DNA of 64,000 bases from Cladocopium goreaui (Eukaryota; Sar; Dinophyceae; Suessiales; Symbiodiniaceae), in assembly GCA_947184155.2 (NCBI GenBank), contig CAMXCT020001773.1, forward strand, positions 64,715 to 128,714, in the 5' to 3' direction. Under the pieces are notes generated by a model, which was given only the letters and a program-made list of their open reading frames with translations, ran no database searches and had not been told where the DNA came from. This document shows positions 1 through 10,466 of the stretch, one piece after another. Position 1 is the first letter of the stretch; each line of letters starts with the position of its first letter. A program made the translations under genes and the position numbers.

Positions 1-761
1 GGGGCGAAGACAATAAAAATCACAAACACCCTTGCCGCATCTGAATGCCCAAACAATATAAAGAACAAATGAAGAAAACACATGCACCCCCCCAAAGTTG
101 TCCTCAAATCAATCTTCACCGCTGCGAGGTTGTCACAATGTAGTAGGTGTGTGAATGCCGCTGTTTGGATATTTTCAAGTCTGCAACAATCCAACAGTGG
201 TTTTGCAGATATTTTTACGCTTGCGGGGTGAAAATCGCGCGTGCAGTCGTGTACATTTTATGCACATGGGGAGGGGTGGGGTGGGGCCAATAACGTTCTT
301 GTTGCTTTGCACACATACGTACGTTCTCGTGTCTTTGCACACATAGGGAATGCTACATTGTGAGATCTTCTCTTGCACTTGCACACGTGTCTTGGGTTAC
401 GATTGTGTCACCGGCTTTTGTCTTTCTTACATTCCTTGACCCTACGCTATGAGATTTGCTCTTCTATGTTTTTACATCCAGTAACATTGGGTGAAGTGGG
501 GTGGGGTGGGGTTGGGGCCAGTAACATCCTGAATGCCACGCTTGATGTCAATCACTGGCCACGCTTTGAGCAATCGACTGAGAAGATAAAATTCTCCATG
601 GGGCCCCAAAAAGAGTAGATCCATTACTAGATGCTTTAGATATTTTTAGACATTATGTTCTATTAGTGAACAATATAGGTTATCATATTACTGTAATATT
701 TACTAGTCATGACTCAATGTGTTTTCCCTTACAGATGTTGTTTGACAGATGTTGTTTGAAG
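1..761. other. no gene recognised
   Basis: AT-rich sequence with G-rich patches near 265-285 and 497-520 (GGGGTGGGG type). No exon with both good splice sites and a convincing frame was seen. It probably continues the intron of the minus-strand gene to the right. Confidence 0.4.
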
Positions 762-872
762 GGAATTGCTTGAACCACCCCCCTCCCTGTCGCGCGGCAT
801 CCTTGATGCAAAGACCCGGGCGGTACTCTCCACAACCCGTCTCAGAGACCACGACATCTGCATTGTTGTCGC
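762..872 (-). CDS. exon of minus-strand hypothetical gene (leftmost seen)
   Basis: On the minus strand the frame is open and protein-like (GDNNADVVVSETGCGEYRPG, then CIKDAARQ). The exon starts directly after CTGCAG|GC, where the CAG acceptor abuts the end of a family D inverted-repeat element (873 onward). The plus strand also has an open frame (LSRGILDAKTRAVLS), so strand is inferred from the neighbours. The 3' end near 762-775 is uncertain. Function unknown. Confidence 0.5.
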
Positions 873-1000
873 CTGCAGTTATGGCCCGTAACAGTTATAA
901 ATATATAGGTTATTTATAATGATATATAACCTGAGTTAGAGGAGTTATATGTCCAGTTATAAGTGTTAAGGGATTTGTAATATACTGTATAGTTCCCTTT
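873..1000. repeat. family D inverted-repeat element, decayed copy
   Basis: Starts with the family D terminus CAGTTATGGCCC and has the interior motif ACCTGAGTTA-GGAGTTATATGTCCAGTTATAA shared with the copies at 7,941 and 15,344. The far terminus is degenerate. It abuts an exon whose acceptor it appears to supply. Confidence 0.6.
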
Positions 1001-1249
1001 ATACTGTAGTTCCCTTACTATAGTTATATAGGTAGTATAGTTAGTTCCCTTATATTACTATAGTTATACTGTAATATTGTATCACAAGGGCAATATTTGT
1101 GCTACTAACCGTTAAGGGTCTTTCAATATTTTTGTTCGATGCCTTACAATGAGGGGCCCCTAGTCTCGCTATATATGTTTGGCGGTTTATAAATATTTAT
1201 AACACCCATTCACTAATTTACATTCACATACTAATATCAACTATAGTTA

Positions 1250-1374
1250 CAGGGTGAGGACCCCAAGATAGCTAAGTTGGTTTATAACTCCAATAACTAT
1301 GGTTTATGGTACGCAAATAACTGTAGTTACTGGGGCTTATAAACCAACTTATAACTGGGGGGCCTCACATTGTA
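1250..1374. repeat. family C inverted-repeat element
   Basis: Arms are related to GTGAGGCCCCCAAGATAGC on the left and GGGGGCCTCACATTGTA on the right. The interior (AACTCCAATAACTATGGTTTATGGTACGC type) is nearly identical to the copies at 9,351 and 31,730. A rearranged partial copy follows to about 1,440. Confidence 0.85.
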
Positions 1375-1774
1375 CAAGCATCATAAACCATAGTTGTTGG
1401 AGTTATTTGCACCAACTTGGCTACAGTATCGTTTGGGGATGCCTTACCTTCTCATTTAGAGTTTGCGAACTGAAAGCCATGGTCCATGTATAGATGATTT
1501 ATGATCAGTGCCAATCAGCCAGATACCTACAGCAAATGACAAATTAGCTGATTAGTAGATAATCCCATTGATATCAAAATACTAAAGGATTAAAGTACCC
1601 ATGTAAGATTGACCTAGTGATGATTTACCTAGTAAACCTGTGATTTTCCATAGCTACGATAAATTACCAAAAGGTACATCGCATTTTACCGATGGGTTAA
1701 TGTCATGCCCCTACTATCAAAATGTCTCCACTGTATATGCTCCCAATTCAGTTTTAAAATCAGCTATTTAAACT

Positions 1775-1874
1775 TACTTGTGCTTAGTAGGGAATGAGGG
1801 AATGATCCATAATCACTAGTAATAATCATCCCATTCCCCCATTCCTATCCATTCCCTACTAAGCACCCGTAAGT
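1775..1874. repeat. family F inverted-repeat element
   Basis: A hairpin element with arms CTTAGTAGGGAATG and CATTCCCTACTAAG. The centre ATCACTAGTAATAATCATCCC is shared with the copies at 41,957 and, more loosely, 46,871. Confidence 0.8.
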
Positions 1875-2025
1875 AAAACATGGTGACTCTGGGTCTTCAT
1901 ATGAACGGGGGAAGGGATGCACACCTGCCTGACATGTTGGGTCATTTGGGAATGATTCCCCCCAGCTAACCAAAAAACTTTGGTAACGTCGCAGTCACTC
2001 TTTTATACTTTAGCCACATTTGTTT

Positions 2026-2200
2026 ATATATATATATATATGATTACAACCCCCAATTGAATCAACCTTCATGTCAGAGATGAATTAATTAATTAATTAA
2101 CTAATGAATGAATGAATGAATGAATGAATGAATGAATCATCAATTAATTAATCAATCAATTAATTAATCAATCAATTAATATATATATATACACCTCCAA
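2026..2200. repeat. microsatellite cluster: TA, ATTA, AATG and ATCA
   Basis: A short (TA)n run, then ATTA repeats, about seven AATG units, ATCA/ATTA mixtures and a second (TA)n run. No coding signal. Confidence 0.9.
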
Positions 2201-2699
2201 ATATTGTCATATCAAAATCGCCTCTTGCATAGTTTTCTTGAACACTCAATGCCAACCTTCAGAAATGGTTTCACAGAAACAACAAAACAAAAAACATGCC
2301 TTTGTGGGCAGATCAAAATAATCCTGAAAGCTGATTTGTTTAAAACAAAAGAACAAAAACCTAAAGGTGTCGTCTCATACTGGCCGTGATCTGGTAAGGT
2401 CAGCTAATAAGGCATCCTCATCACAGTGTGACCCCACCAAGACCGCACTATTGTGAACCTGATTCAGTGGCATATCTCTATGAAAAATCCCCGTTGGCAG
2501 TCCAAACATGTGGCTAAAAATCCAGAGTATTGACGTGTTTTTTTTCATGTTTTTGTTTTGTTTACATTGTCAATGAATACACAAATAAACCATCAATGAT
2601 TCTCATGTATTGTGTGTAATGATTTTTTACACACAATATCACAAGAATTTCATCTATCAATACATCAATCATGTTTTGTTCATGTTGTTGGCAACACAC

Positions 2700-2800
2700 T
2701 GTTCTTGATAGATACAAGCTTGCTCCCGCCACAAGGTGTGAACTTGGGTCAAGTTCATGGTTTATGACTCCCTTGGGAGCGAAATCCCCAATGTTTTTTG
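2700..2800 (-). CDS. possible exon of minus-strand gene
   Basis: A long minus-strand frame contains NIGDFAPKGVINHELDPSSH followed by VAGASLYLSR, with a GTGTGT donor candidate at its 3' end (2,699-2,694). No strong acceptor was found. Nothing is recognised; the call rests on composition and on the strand of the neighbours. Confidence 0.35.
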
Positions 2801-3155
2801 TGGACTCCCAAACCATTGGTTTCCCATTCGAACTGATCAAATGTGGATAACGTTGGGGTCATAATGCCTCTAAATTAGGTTCAGGTTATAGCTGATTATA
2901 GCTGATTGATATTTAATCAATCAAGCTTCCGACATGGCTACGTGTATAGCTACACACAATGCACAGGCGTGGGTAAATCTCCCTGTCTTCGATGCCCAGA
3001 CTTGCAGACTGTCCTGTCTTGAAGCGAGGATGGGTTACCAGGACCATATGACTGGGGGAATCAACGTCCATAAACCAGCTATTTAGATGTATTTTAAGAT
3101 ACCCAAATTACATCAAATTACCACGCTTTTGACTCAACACATCCCAAAACCATAT

Positions 3156-3265
3156 CTGGTTGGTGCTTTTAACCATCTTGAAAAATGATGGAGTTCGTCA
3201 ATGGGAAGGATGACATCCCATATATGAAATGGATAATAGAAGTCTTGTTTGAAACCACCAACCAG
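3156..3265. repeat. family A inverted-repeat element
   Basis: Starts CTGGTTGGTG and ends CCACCAACCAG, with the interior ATGATGGAGTTCGTCAATGGGAAGGATGACATCCCA typical of the family. Confidence 0.9.
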
Positions 3266-3381
3266 TAGCACTTTCTACTTGGAGGATCAAAACAATCATA
3301 ACCATCCTGTGAGCCATGAAAAATAGCCCTATCCCATAGCCCATCCTGGTTGTTCAGTACCAGCTACAAAATCATGGGAAA

Positions 3382-3494
3382 TACCCTCTGGTAATTTGTT
3401 ACAGTTTGCTATGGAAAATGGCCCAGTCGAAATAGTGGATTTACCCATAAAAAATGGTGATATTCCCATAGTTATGTTAGTTTACCAGAGAGTA
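3382..3494. repeat. family B inverted-repeat element
   Basis: Starts TACCCTCTGGTAATTTG and ends TTTACCAGAGAGTA, with the internal mirrored motifs GAAAATGGCCCA and AAAATGGTGA seen in all family members. Confidence 0.9.
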
Positions 3495-3611
3495 TATGTT
3501 ATGGTATATGGCACATCATAGCCCTATCCCATAGCCCATCCTGGTTGTTTAGTGATACAGCAACTTATGGTGCCCCCCCCAGCGCACTGTTGGTTGGGCC
3601 TGGATGTAAAC

Positions 3612-3709
3612 TTTGTCGCACTTCCACGCCGCAGCGACCCACATGCACCAACACCTCCGTTCCAGAGTTCGCGGAAACGAATGCCGCAGCGACCCGCAGT
3701 GTCGTCAAA
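3612..3709 (-). CDS. exon of minus-strand hypothetical gene
   Basis: Bounded on the minus strand by CCCAG|TTTGAC and by a GTTTAC donor. All three minus frames are open here; the most protein-like reads TLRVAAAFVSANSGTEVLVH then VGRCGVEVRQSL. The island is much GC-richer than its surroundings. The frame choice is a judgement. Confidence 0.5.
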
Positions 3710-3749
3710 CTGGGAAAACACTGAGTGGGAAAAAAATATGAAATACATG

Positions 3750-3872
3750 ATGTTCCTGTGATTGTCCATGGTTTCTATGATGTTCCTATGATTTTCCCAC
3801 TGTGATGTTATAATGTTCCTATGATTAAAAAAAGGTCTGAGTGGGAAAATCATAGGAACATCATAACATCAC
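3750..3872. repeat. palindromic element
   Basis: GATGTTCCTATGATTTTCCC on the left is matched by GGGAAAATCATAGGAACATC on the right, with a third partial copy between them. It would fold into a hairpin. No copy of the same family was noticed elsewhere. Confidence 0.75.
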
Positions 3873-4052
3873 AGGAAACTATGGGAAAAATCCACGATTT
3901 TTACATGGAGGGTGATGAAGCATGGCGATTGTGGGGAAATCTTGGAACTAAATGGAGTTCTCGTTCGCCTGGAAGATGATGGAATTATACACCGAATTTT
4001 CCAACACGCCGTGTTTAATTACTGCGATATCCGTTTGGGTTTGGTAGAGGGC

Positions 4053-4158
4053 ACATTGTGGAACACGAAAAGTGGCTCAATTTGGAACACGAGAAGGGGC
4101 TCGATTTGGAACACGAGAAGGGGGTCAAACCAGAACACGAAAAGGGGTTCAATTTGAA
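4053..4158. repeat. 24-bp minisatellite, four units
   Basis: Units of the type GGAACACGAGAAGGGGCTC-ATTT follow each other four times with substitutions. In one plus frame they read as an octapeptide repeat (WNTRRGSI type). I regard it as non-coding repeat, because the surrounding frame has no splice or coding support. Confidence 0.8.
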
Positions 4159-4273
4159 ACATACAGCCATGGAAATCATGGAAAGCCGAAAAAAAACATG
4201 AAAACCGGTTAGACACCATAGAAACCATGGAAACCAACGAAAAACAAAAGAGAAAAACACATAGAAACCGCAA

Positions 4274-4348
4274 ATGTTGATGTTACTGTTGTTGTTGTTG
4301 CTGCTGTTGTTGTTGCTGTTGTTGCTGTTGTTGTTGCTGCTGCTTTTA
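4274..4348. repeat. GTT/GCT trinucleotide microsatellite
   Basis: Runs of GTT interrupted by GCT. It lies just downstream (minus strand) of the exon at 4,368, so on that strand it reads CAA/CAG beyond the splice donor. Confidence 0.9.
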
Positions 4349-4367
4349 GCAGCTCTTGAAGCATTAC

Positions 4368-4423
4368 CTGGATGCTGTTGTCAGGTTTCGCCTGTCCGCA
4401 TTGCGAAGAAAGAGACACGTGCG
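4368..4423 (-). CDS. small exon of minus-strand gene
   Basis: Minus strand: acceptor GTGGCAG|CG, frame AHVSLSSQCGQAKPDNSIQ, then donor GTAATG at 4,367-4,362. The frame runs on into the CAA repeat as threonine and alanine, which suggests the donor is used. No family recognised. Confidence 0.5.
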
Positions 4424-4674
4424 CTGCCACATTTAGGTTTTGGGGTGCGGGGTTTGGGGTATAGGTGTGGGGGGTGAAGGGTTAGGTCGGTTAAGGGGTG
4501 AAGGATTAGGTGTTCGAAGGTTGGAATCAAAATATGGTCCATTTTATCACCCTTATAAACCCTGTATATCCCATATATAATCCATAAAAGTCCATCATAT
4601 AATATGGTCCATCATATATATATATAATATAGTCGTATATAGCCCATCAAAATACGATTTTGTTTTCTTGTTGC

Positions 4675-4742
4675 TGCCATTTAATAATCGCGGACGCCTG
4701 GCCTGTTGTGTCTAAAAGTGTCTTTTCGAGGCTGGAGCGGGG
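4675..4742 (-). CDS. exon of minus-strand gene
   Basis: Minus strand: acceptor TTTCAAG|CCC, phase 0, frame PRSSLEKTLLDTTGQASAII. Donor candidates are GTCCGC inside the frame or a GC site after IIKW. The island is GC-rich in an AT-rich setting. Product unknown. Confidence 0.5.
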
Positions 4743-4794
4743 CTTGAAAAACCATGGAAACCGCATGGCAAACCATTTGAAAACTGCCGCATAA

Positions 4795-4888
4795 CCCATA
4801 TGCTCCATGTATGGTATATTTATCTACATTTGGGCAATTTTTGGGGTAAATGTAGGTAAATATTCCCGCACCATGGAGCATATGGGTA
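4795..4888. repeat. family E hairpin element
   Basis: Arms CCCATATGCTCCATG and CATGGAGCATATGGG surround GGTAAATGTAGGTAAATATTCC. Related hairpins are at 15,410, 24,800 and 29,407. Confidence 0.8.
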
Positions 4889-5520
4889 ATGCCGCATAGA
4901 TAACAGAGAAACCATGGAAACCACATGAAAACCGCATGAAAACCGCTGGGAAAGCCGTTCCAAAACGAGCTACTTTACGCGCTCCAAGTTGAGCTGGTTT
5001 CCGTGTTCTAAATCAGCGCTTTGGGGAATACCATGTTATACATATTGACACAATTTATCGGGTGACACATCACTATATCTAGCAGCATGAAATGGCCAGA
5101 ACATTTCTGCATGGTAGAATCCCATCACGGGTTTTCACAATCTCCGATTAACCATGTAAGTCTGTAAGTCAAGAATACCTTCATCAACCAACCTATTCAT
5201 AGTACTGGCTCATATGCCAGTGTTCACAACTTGCAACGTTATTCCATCTTACTGGTTGGCTACTCGGGATTCCCTGTTCATGGATGATGATAATCTCTGA
5301 TTGACAACCTACAATCACCAACAATCATGCGGGTTGGTACAAAAAGCGGATATGCCGGTATACCTCACAAGTGTAACGGGGACATGGTGCCACAGAATAA
5401 GACAATCTTAAAAATAAGACAATCTTTAAGAGCTTTGTCGAAATCATATGTTCAACATGTTTCAACATTTAACAATTTAACATCATGTAGATGTTTACAC
5501 TTGATATATGTTATCATTGC
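4889..5520. other. no gene recognised
   Basis: AT-rich spacer holding purine-rich ACCATGGAAACC-type repeats near 4,910-4,950. No supported exon or structured element was seen. Confidence 0.5.
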
Positions 5521-5628
5521 CAATCTTGGATACCCTGCAAAATAATAAATTCTTTGCTGGTGAACGTAGATATTCCCATTGATACAAAAAACTAAAGGAT
5601 TAAAGTATCCATCCAAGATTGACCTAGC
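5521..5628. repeat. family G element
   Basis: Starts CAATCTTGGATACC and ends GTATCCATCCAAGATTG. The shared interior TTCTTTGCTGGTGAACGTAG is followed by ACTAAAGGATTAAAG. Copies are at 14,818 and 28,901, with a partial one near 1,555. Confidence 0.85.
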
Positions 5629-5789
5629 GATGATTTACCTAGTAAACCTGGTGATGTCCCATAGGTAAACCATCTATAAATGGGGCATTTTCCATGGCTA
5701 TGTTAAATAACCAGAGGGTATATACATGTTATCTGTTTAAAAGGCCCAGTGAGATATTTCCATTATTCATGGTGGGCGATGCCCTGGGA

Positions 5790-5865
5790 TATCCCAGCCT
5801 CGCATGGAACCAAAGCATCGAAGATGAAGCTCAACTGCCACCTGGGTCGTTGTGAGGCTCGCCGA
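5790..5865 (-). CDS. possible exon of minus-strand gene
   Basis: GC-rich island open in several frames. On the minus strand SLTTTQVAVELHLRCFGSMR and on the plus strand SHGTKASKMKLNCHLGRCEA are both plausible. Minus is preferred only because the neighbouring exons are minus. Confidence 0.3.
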
Positions 5866-5939
5866 GGGACACATGAACAGACAGCGATGCAAATGTAGAT
5901 GCTAGTATGGACCTCAAGTACAATGATAGAATTATATAC

Positions 5940-6018
5940 ATACAATATATATATATATAAGTATATATATATATATATTTATGTATATATGTATATATTG
6001 TATGTATATATATATGTG
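5940..6018. repeat. TA-rich microsatellite
   Basis: Interrupted (TA)n and TATG repeats without coding content. Confidence 0.9.
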
Positions 6019-6680
6019 ACATCTATATTATATGACATAAGATGATACAAGATATACGAGAATACTCGATTGAACAACCATGGATTTCGGATCAAACAAT
6101 TTCACCGAAAAAAACGCAACGGTCAAGTCATGACGGAATCGAAGAGGACCATGGTGCATAGCTATGTAAAAAAAAAAAAACATATCAGCTGTCTTAATAA
6201 ACATATGTATTTATAGTGAATTGCTACTGTATATATATGTATATATTAGTGTAATTGCTATAATGTATTGTACAGTTGGAAATTCCCAGTACTCTTCAAA
6301 CTTGACTTAATGAACCATACTATATAACAGCTGACAAAGCAAGTACAAACGGATAATGACTGTAGACAGGGATTGGTAAACGTACTGTTTTGGGGATTTG
6401 TTTCATATCACGTGAACAAGCATCTGTCAAAAATGACCTCCCCAATAGTTGGGTGATGTACAAGATTGTACAAGTAGGACATTTACCAACCCCTGATAGA
6501 TATGGCTATATTATAGGCTTCCCAATTTTGGTGGTTTATTGTGATAAGGTCCTAGAAGCAGGGGCCTACATCTATCGCCGGGGAAGGAGAAACCTATCAG
6601 CAATCACCATCTGAACATCTTTGTGAGCCAACTCTCTGCAAGTTGTGCTGTGGGTTTTTCCCAAAGTTTGATAAAGTTTG

Positions 6681-6786
6681 TACCCTCTGGTAAACCAACA
6701 TAACTATGGAAAACCACCATTTTTAATGGGTAAATCCACTATAAAATGGCCATGTTCAATAGCAAACTGTTAGTATACCAGAGGGT
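6681..6786. repeat. family B inverted-repeat element
   Basis: Termini TACCCTCTGGTAAACC and TATACCAGAGGGTA, with the mirrored interior motifs of the family. Confidence 0.9.
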
Positions 6787-7090
6787 AGATTTCAACCTAA
6801 ACTTCAAAGGCAAATCCAGCGGATGATGCACAGGGGAACCCAACCGCGATGAAAAGTTACCATTCGTTTGAATAGACTGCTGAAAATGGGGGATGGGTCA
6901 AAACCTATTAATGTGGTTAAAACAATGTCATAAACCACCCATTTGGGAATGGTTTATAATTACCACCTATGGTGATTTTGGGGATAGTTTATTATTGTTT
7001 TACCCACATGATTACATATTCTTACCATAGGGGAATCACGATCCATTCACCAACTATTTCTGGGGGCCCCGTGGGCCCCGGGCTGTTCAC

Positions 7091-7145
7091 TCTCTTCTTC
7101 TTCGTTGCTTTGAGTACAACTCAACTGCACGCTCTTGGCACGGAC
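7091..7145 (-). CDS. exon of minus-strand gene
   Basis: Minus strand: strong acceptor TACTACCTCTCAG|GTCC, frame [18 protein letters not shown], then a GTGAAC donor. The open frame continues into SEQPGAHG if that donor is not used. Charged, probably disordered; no family recognised. Confidence 0.55.
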
Positions 7146-7211
7146 CTGAGAGGTAGTAGTTTTTTTGAGAGCAGCATCCAACATGCGATATAACCAGATG
7201 TAACTGTATGT

Positions 7212-7410
<199 letters not shown>

Positions 7411-7940
7411 ATACACTAAAATTGTCTAATTTTGGCTGATTTGGGGTACCCCTACTGTAATTATGTGAGTCTCTCATAGAAAGTAACAATACATTATGGT
7501 TCTTTACTGAAAAACATGTCAGAAGTGATGAGAGCCATCCCTACCAACTTATTTCCCATGACACGATTTCATGGAGGATCATCCAAATTAGAAACTGACA
7601 GGTTTGTATATAGCCAAAATTATAACATATTTGGGATATCCTCATTGGGGGGACTTACTAGCCAGGGTAATAAAAAAAATGCTACAAGTACAAGTTGGTG
7701 CCCCAGGCCGCTAAGTTGGTTTAAAACCATTAAGTCTCCAATAACTTTGGCTTTTCAGGTGGCTTCATGGTAAATGTATCTATACTATTCTGTTTTTTAA
7801 CCAACTGACTGGAGAGGTGGTCCAAGTACCATGGTGAATCTTAGATCCTTCTGAAAAAGATGTTAGTACCATTGAAGTCGCAAGAGACTAAAGTACTACT
7901 TCGTATGGAAACCATGGTTGACCATGCCAAAGGTTGACCA

Positions 7941-8051
7941 CAGTTCTGGCCCAACAAACAGTTATGACTTCATGGGTTTATGTCATGATATAAAACCTGA
8001 GTTATAGGAGTTATATGTCCATTTGTAACTGTTAGTTGGGCCATAATTGCA
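7941..8051. repeat. family D inverted-repeat element
   Basis: Termini CAGTTCTGGCCCAACA and TGTTAGTTGGGCCATAA. The interior ACCTGAGTTATAGGAGTTAT is shared with the copies at 873 and 15,344. Confidence 0.85.
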
Positions 8052-8233
8052 TGGATGATTGATGAGATATAATTATATAACGTAATATAAATGTAATATA
8101 TAGGATGATAATTGATGGGATATACTATGTAATATTAATGGGATATAATGAATGGTGAAACCATGTTCATTTTCTATTTCCATTTTCTCCGATCTGAGTT
8201 TTCTGTTCATCAAATGGGTGAAACTGGTGAGAC

Positions 8234-8271
8234 CTGGGCTGCGCCACATTTCATGGCTGAACGACGTGTTC
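8234..8271 (-). CDS. exon of minus-strand gene, 3' limit uncertain
   Basis: Minus strand: acceptor CGGTTCCAG|G, then frame NTSFSHEMWRSP. A GTCTCA donor would end it at 8,234. The same frame stays open to about 8,160 (SFTHLMNRKLRSEKMEIENE), so the exon may be longer. A plus-strand frame here (GETGETWAAPHFMAERRV) is also open. Confidence 0.45.
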
Positions 8272-8703
8272 CTGGAACCGAAGTGGATACAAAATTAACC
8301 TTAAGTGATTGATCTAATATGTGTTCATATAACTTTTGTTGATAATAATATATTTATACTATAGTTTTAGTTGATAATATATTTTATACTATTTTAGTTG
8401 ATACTAATATATTTCAATATATATAACTTTTGTGATATTTGGGACAATTTTTCAGGTACTTTCATGTTGGATGGGATTCACCAGAAAAAAACGGTGCCAT
8501 GGGATGAAATAACTCCTGCAACTGGTTGGTGAAACATATGACTCTAATGAGGTTAAACATAAGCCAATTACAACCACTAGTGCCACTAGAATTTGTGCCT
8601 TAACCACTGGAAATGATGATTTAACCACTAGGAATGATGATGGAAACATCATCTAGCTGTGGAACAGGCAAACATGCGCATCATCTTTGAAAAAAAACAC
8701 ACT

Positions 8704-8796
8704 CCCAGCAGGTCTTGTGGTTCCAGATTCCTCGACTAAAAAAGAGAACCAAGCCTCCATCTTTGGAAGGCAAGAAACCGGCCGGCTCGGCCACAT
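8704..8796 (-). CDS. exon of minus-strand gene
   Basis: Minus strand: acceptor TATCTTCAG|ATG, frame MWPSRPVSCLPKMEAWFSFL then VEESGTTRPAGS, with donor candidates near 8,704. No family recognised. Confidence 0.5.
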
Positions 8797-8925
8797 CTGA
8801 AGATACACAAACACATTATCCACAGTATATCCCATCAATTATCATCCTATATTCCATTAATATTATGATGGTGATATACTATTAATATTAATGGGATCAA
8901 CTAAGATAATTATGAACCACATTTC

Positions 8926-9050
8926 TACAATGTGGTCCCCCTCGAAAAACAAGTTGGTTTATAATTATACAATAACTGTGGTTCATTATACTTGTCATTA
9001 TATTTACTGGGGGTTATAAACCTACTTATAACTGGGGGATCCACATCGTA
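8926..9050. repeat. family C inverted-repeat element (C2)
   Basis: Left terminus TACAATGTGGTCCCC. The right terminus, read on the minus strand, is TACGATGTGGATCCCCC. The interior ATAACTGTGGTTCATTATAC and TTATAAACC arms match the family. The exon to the right ends inside this terminus. Confidence 0.85.
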
Positions 9051-9091
9051 AATACGTCGAACAATCGGAAAACACTCTCCTGTCGACTTTT
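9045..9091 (-). CDS. exon of minus-strand gene ending inside element C2
   Basis: Minus strand: acceptor CGGATTTCCAG|AA, frame KSTGECFPIVRRIYD, donor GTGGAT. The last six exon bases (TACGAT) and the donor are the terminus of the neighbouring family C element. It is 47 nt long. No family recognised. Confidence 0.55.
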
Positions 9092-9209
9092 CTGGAAATC
9101 CGATCCCCAAAAATTGAACATGAAACATCATGAAATCCACATGTGGCCACATCCAATTTTTTGGGTTCATGTTAAATTAAATTTAGGGGGTGTTGGTTCC
9201 GTATGGGAC

Positions 9210-9295
9210 CAATCCCTGCGAAGACTCAGGCGTCATCGTTTTGGGGCACAGGGCCACCTTAGGGCAATGCGATGCTACACCGAACAGCCCATAAT
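9210..9295 (-). CDS. exon of minus-strand gene
   Basis: Minus strand: acceptor GCCGGTGAG|AT, frame YGLFGVASHCPKVALCPKTM then TPESSQGL, donor GTCCCA; it ends in phase 0. A competing plus frame (RRLRRHRFGAQGHLRAMR) is open over the same island. Confidence 0.5.
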
Positions 9296-9350
9296 CTCAC
9301 CGGCGTTGCACCATGTTTTGCCGTTTGTTTGGCATGGTGAATCTGATTTA

Positions 9351-9477
9351 TACAATGTGAGGCCCCCAAGATAGCTAAGTTGGTTTATAACTCCAATAAC
9401 TATGGTTTATGGTACGCAAATAACTATAGATACTGGGGCTTAAAAACCAACTTATAACTGGGGGGCCTCACATTGTA
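9351..9477. repeat. family C inverted-repeat element (C3), flanked by a 19-bp direct repeat
   Basis: Termini TACAATGTGAGGCCCCC and GGGGGCCTCACATTGTA. A 19-bp sequence (TGGTGAATCTGATTTATAC) occurs at 9,335-9,353, overlapping the left end, and again at 9,557-9,575. The duplicated block therefore encloses C3 plus about 80 bp. Confidence 0.9.
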
Positions 9478-9781
9478 CCTAATGCTGGTTGGTAGAGAAC
9501 GGATTTCCACTAATGGATTGTGAGAGTCCCTGTATATCAGGTAACTACAGTATAACTGGTGAATCTGATTTATACCTGCCAAAAAATCAATTTTTGAGCC
9601 GGTGAATGGACCAATTTGACCAAATCGCAAAAGATTAAGTTGTACCAGGTCGTATCTAAACAAGGTTCACCAGTTTGGAAATCTCATTGTGGCCCGGTCA
9701 GTTAGCCAGTTTTAACTGGTAAAGGCTATGCAAAAACAAGTGAGAATGCGTATCAACAACAGATGCGGAAACAGATCATAC

Positions 9782-9829
9782 AAGATCTCTGTTCCTCAAC
9801 ATTCCCATGACGATTCCATCGTTTGGATT
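9782..9829 (-). CDS. small exon of minus-strand gene
   Basis: Minus strand: acceptor TTCCCGCCAG|AA, frame SKRWNRHGNVEEQRS, donor GTATGA. It is 48 nt long. A plus-strand frame is also open, so strand rests on context. Confidence 0.4.
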
Positions 9830-9915
9830 CTGGCGGGAACACAATCACACAGTGCCCCCAGGCCCCCAAGGCTAGGTTGGTTCAAACAACTCCAATAATA
9901 TGGATTTGTGGTAGA

Positions 9916-10029
9916 TGCCCTCTGGTAAATTAACAGTTCGCTATTGAACATTGCCATAGAAAGTTCGTTGATTTACCCAGCTATAAAATGGTGATGTTCC
10001 ATAGTTTTCGATATGTTTACCAAAAGGTA
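9916..10029. repeat. family B inverted-repeat element, degenerate
   Basis: Left end CCCTCTGGTAAATTAAC; right end GTTTACCAAAAGGTA. The mirrored interior is partly decayed. Confidence 0.7.
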
Positions 10030-10389
10030 TATTCTATATTCTATACCAACAAGGCTGTTCTAAACCAACTCCTAGCTGGGAGGGCACCACCTTGACCTCG
10101 CATCGTTCATCGTTCAACGTTCAACTCGTTCAACGCATCGTTAAGGCACCACCAAATTTTCTCTTCCATCGTTAAAGATTGCTTCAAATCCTTGGTGAAG
10201 CCGATCGGCATGGCTATTGTTGTTTGGTGTGTTTTAATCACTATTAGGCGTAATACAAATAACATGAACGACATGAATAAATATGTCAATGCATACTGTG
10301 AGTATGATTATATATGATTATATAACATTATGAACATTACTATTATCATTAATTTGATCAATATGATCAATATGATCAAAATAAATGCA

Positions 10390-10445
10390 TGATGATGATG
10401 ACGATGATGATGGTGGTGATGATGGTGATGATGGTGATGATGCTG
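10390..10445. repeat. GAT/GGT trinucleotide microsatellite
   Basis: About 18 units of GAT or GGT. The minus strand reads as a histidine run that does not belong to a supported exon. Confidence 0.9.
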
Positions 10446-10466
10446 GTAGATGACTGATGACTGAAC

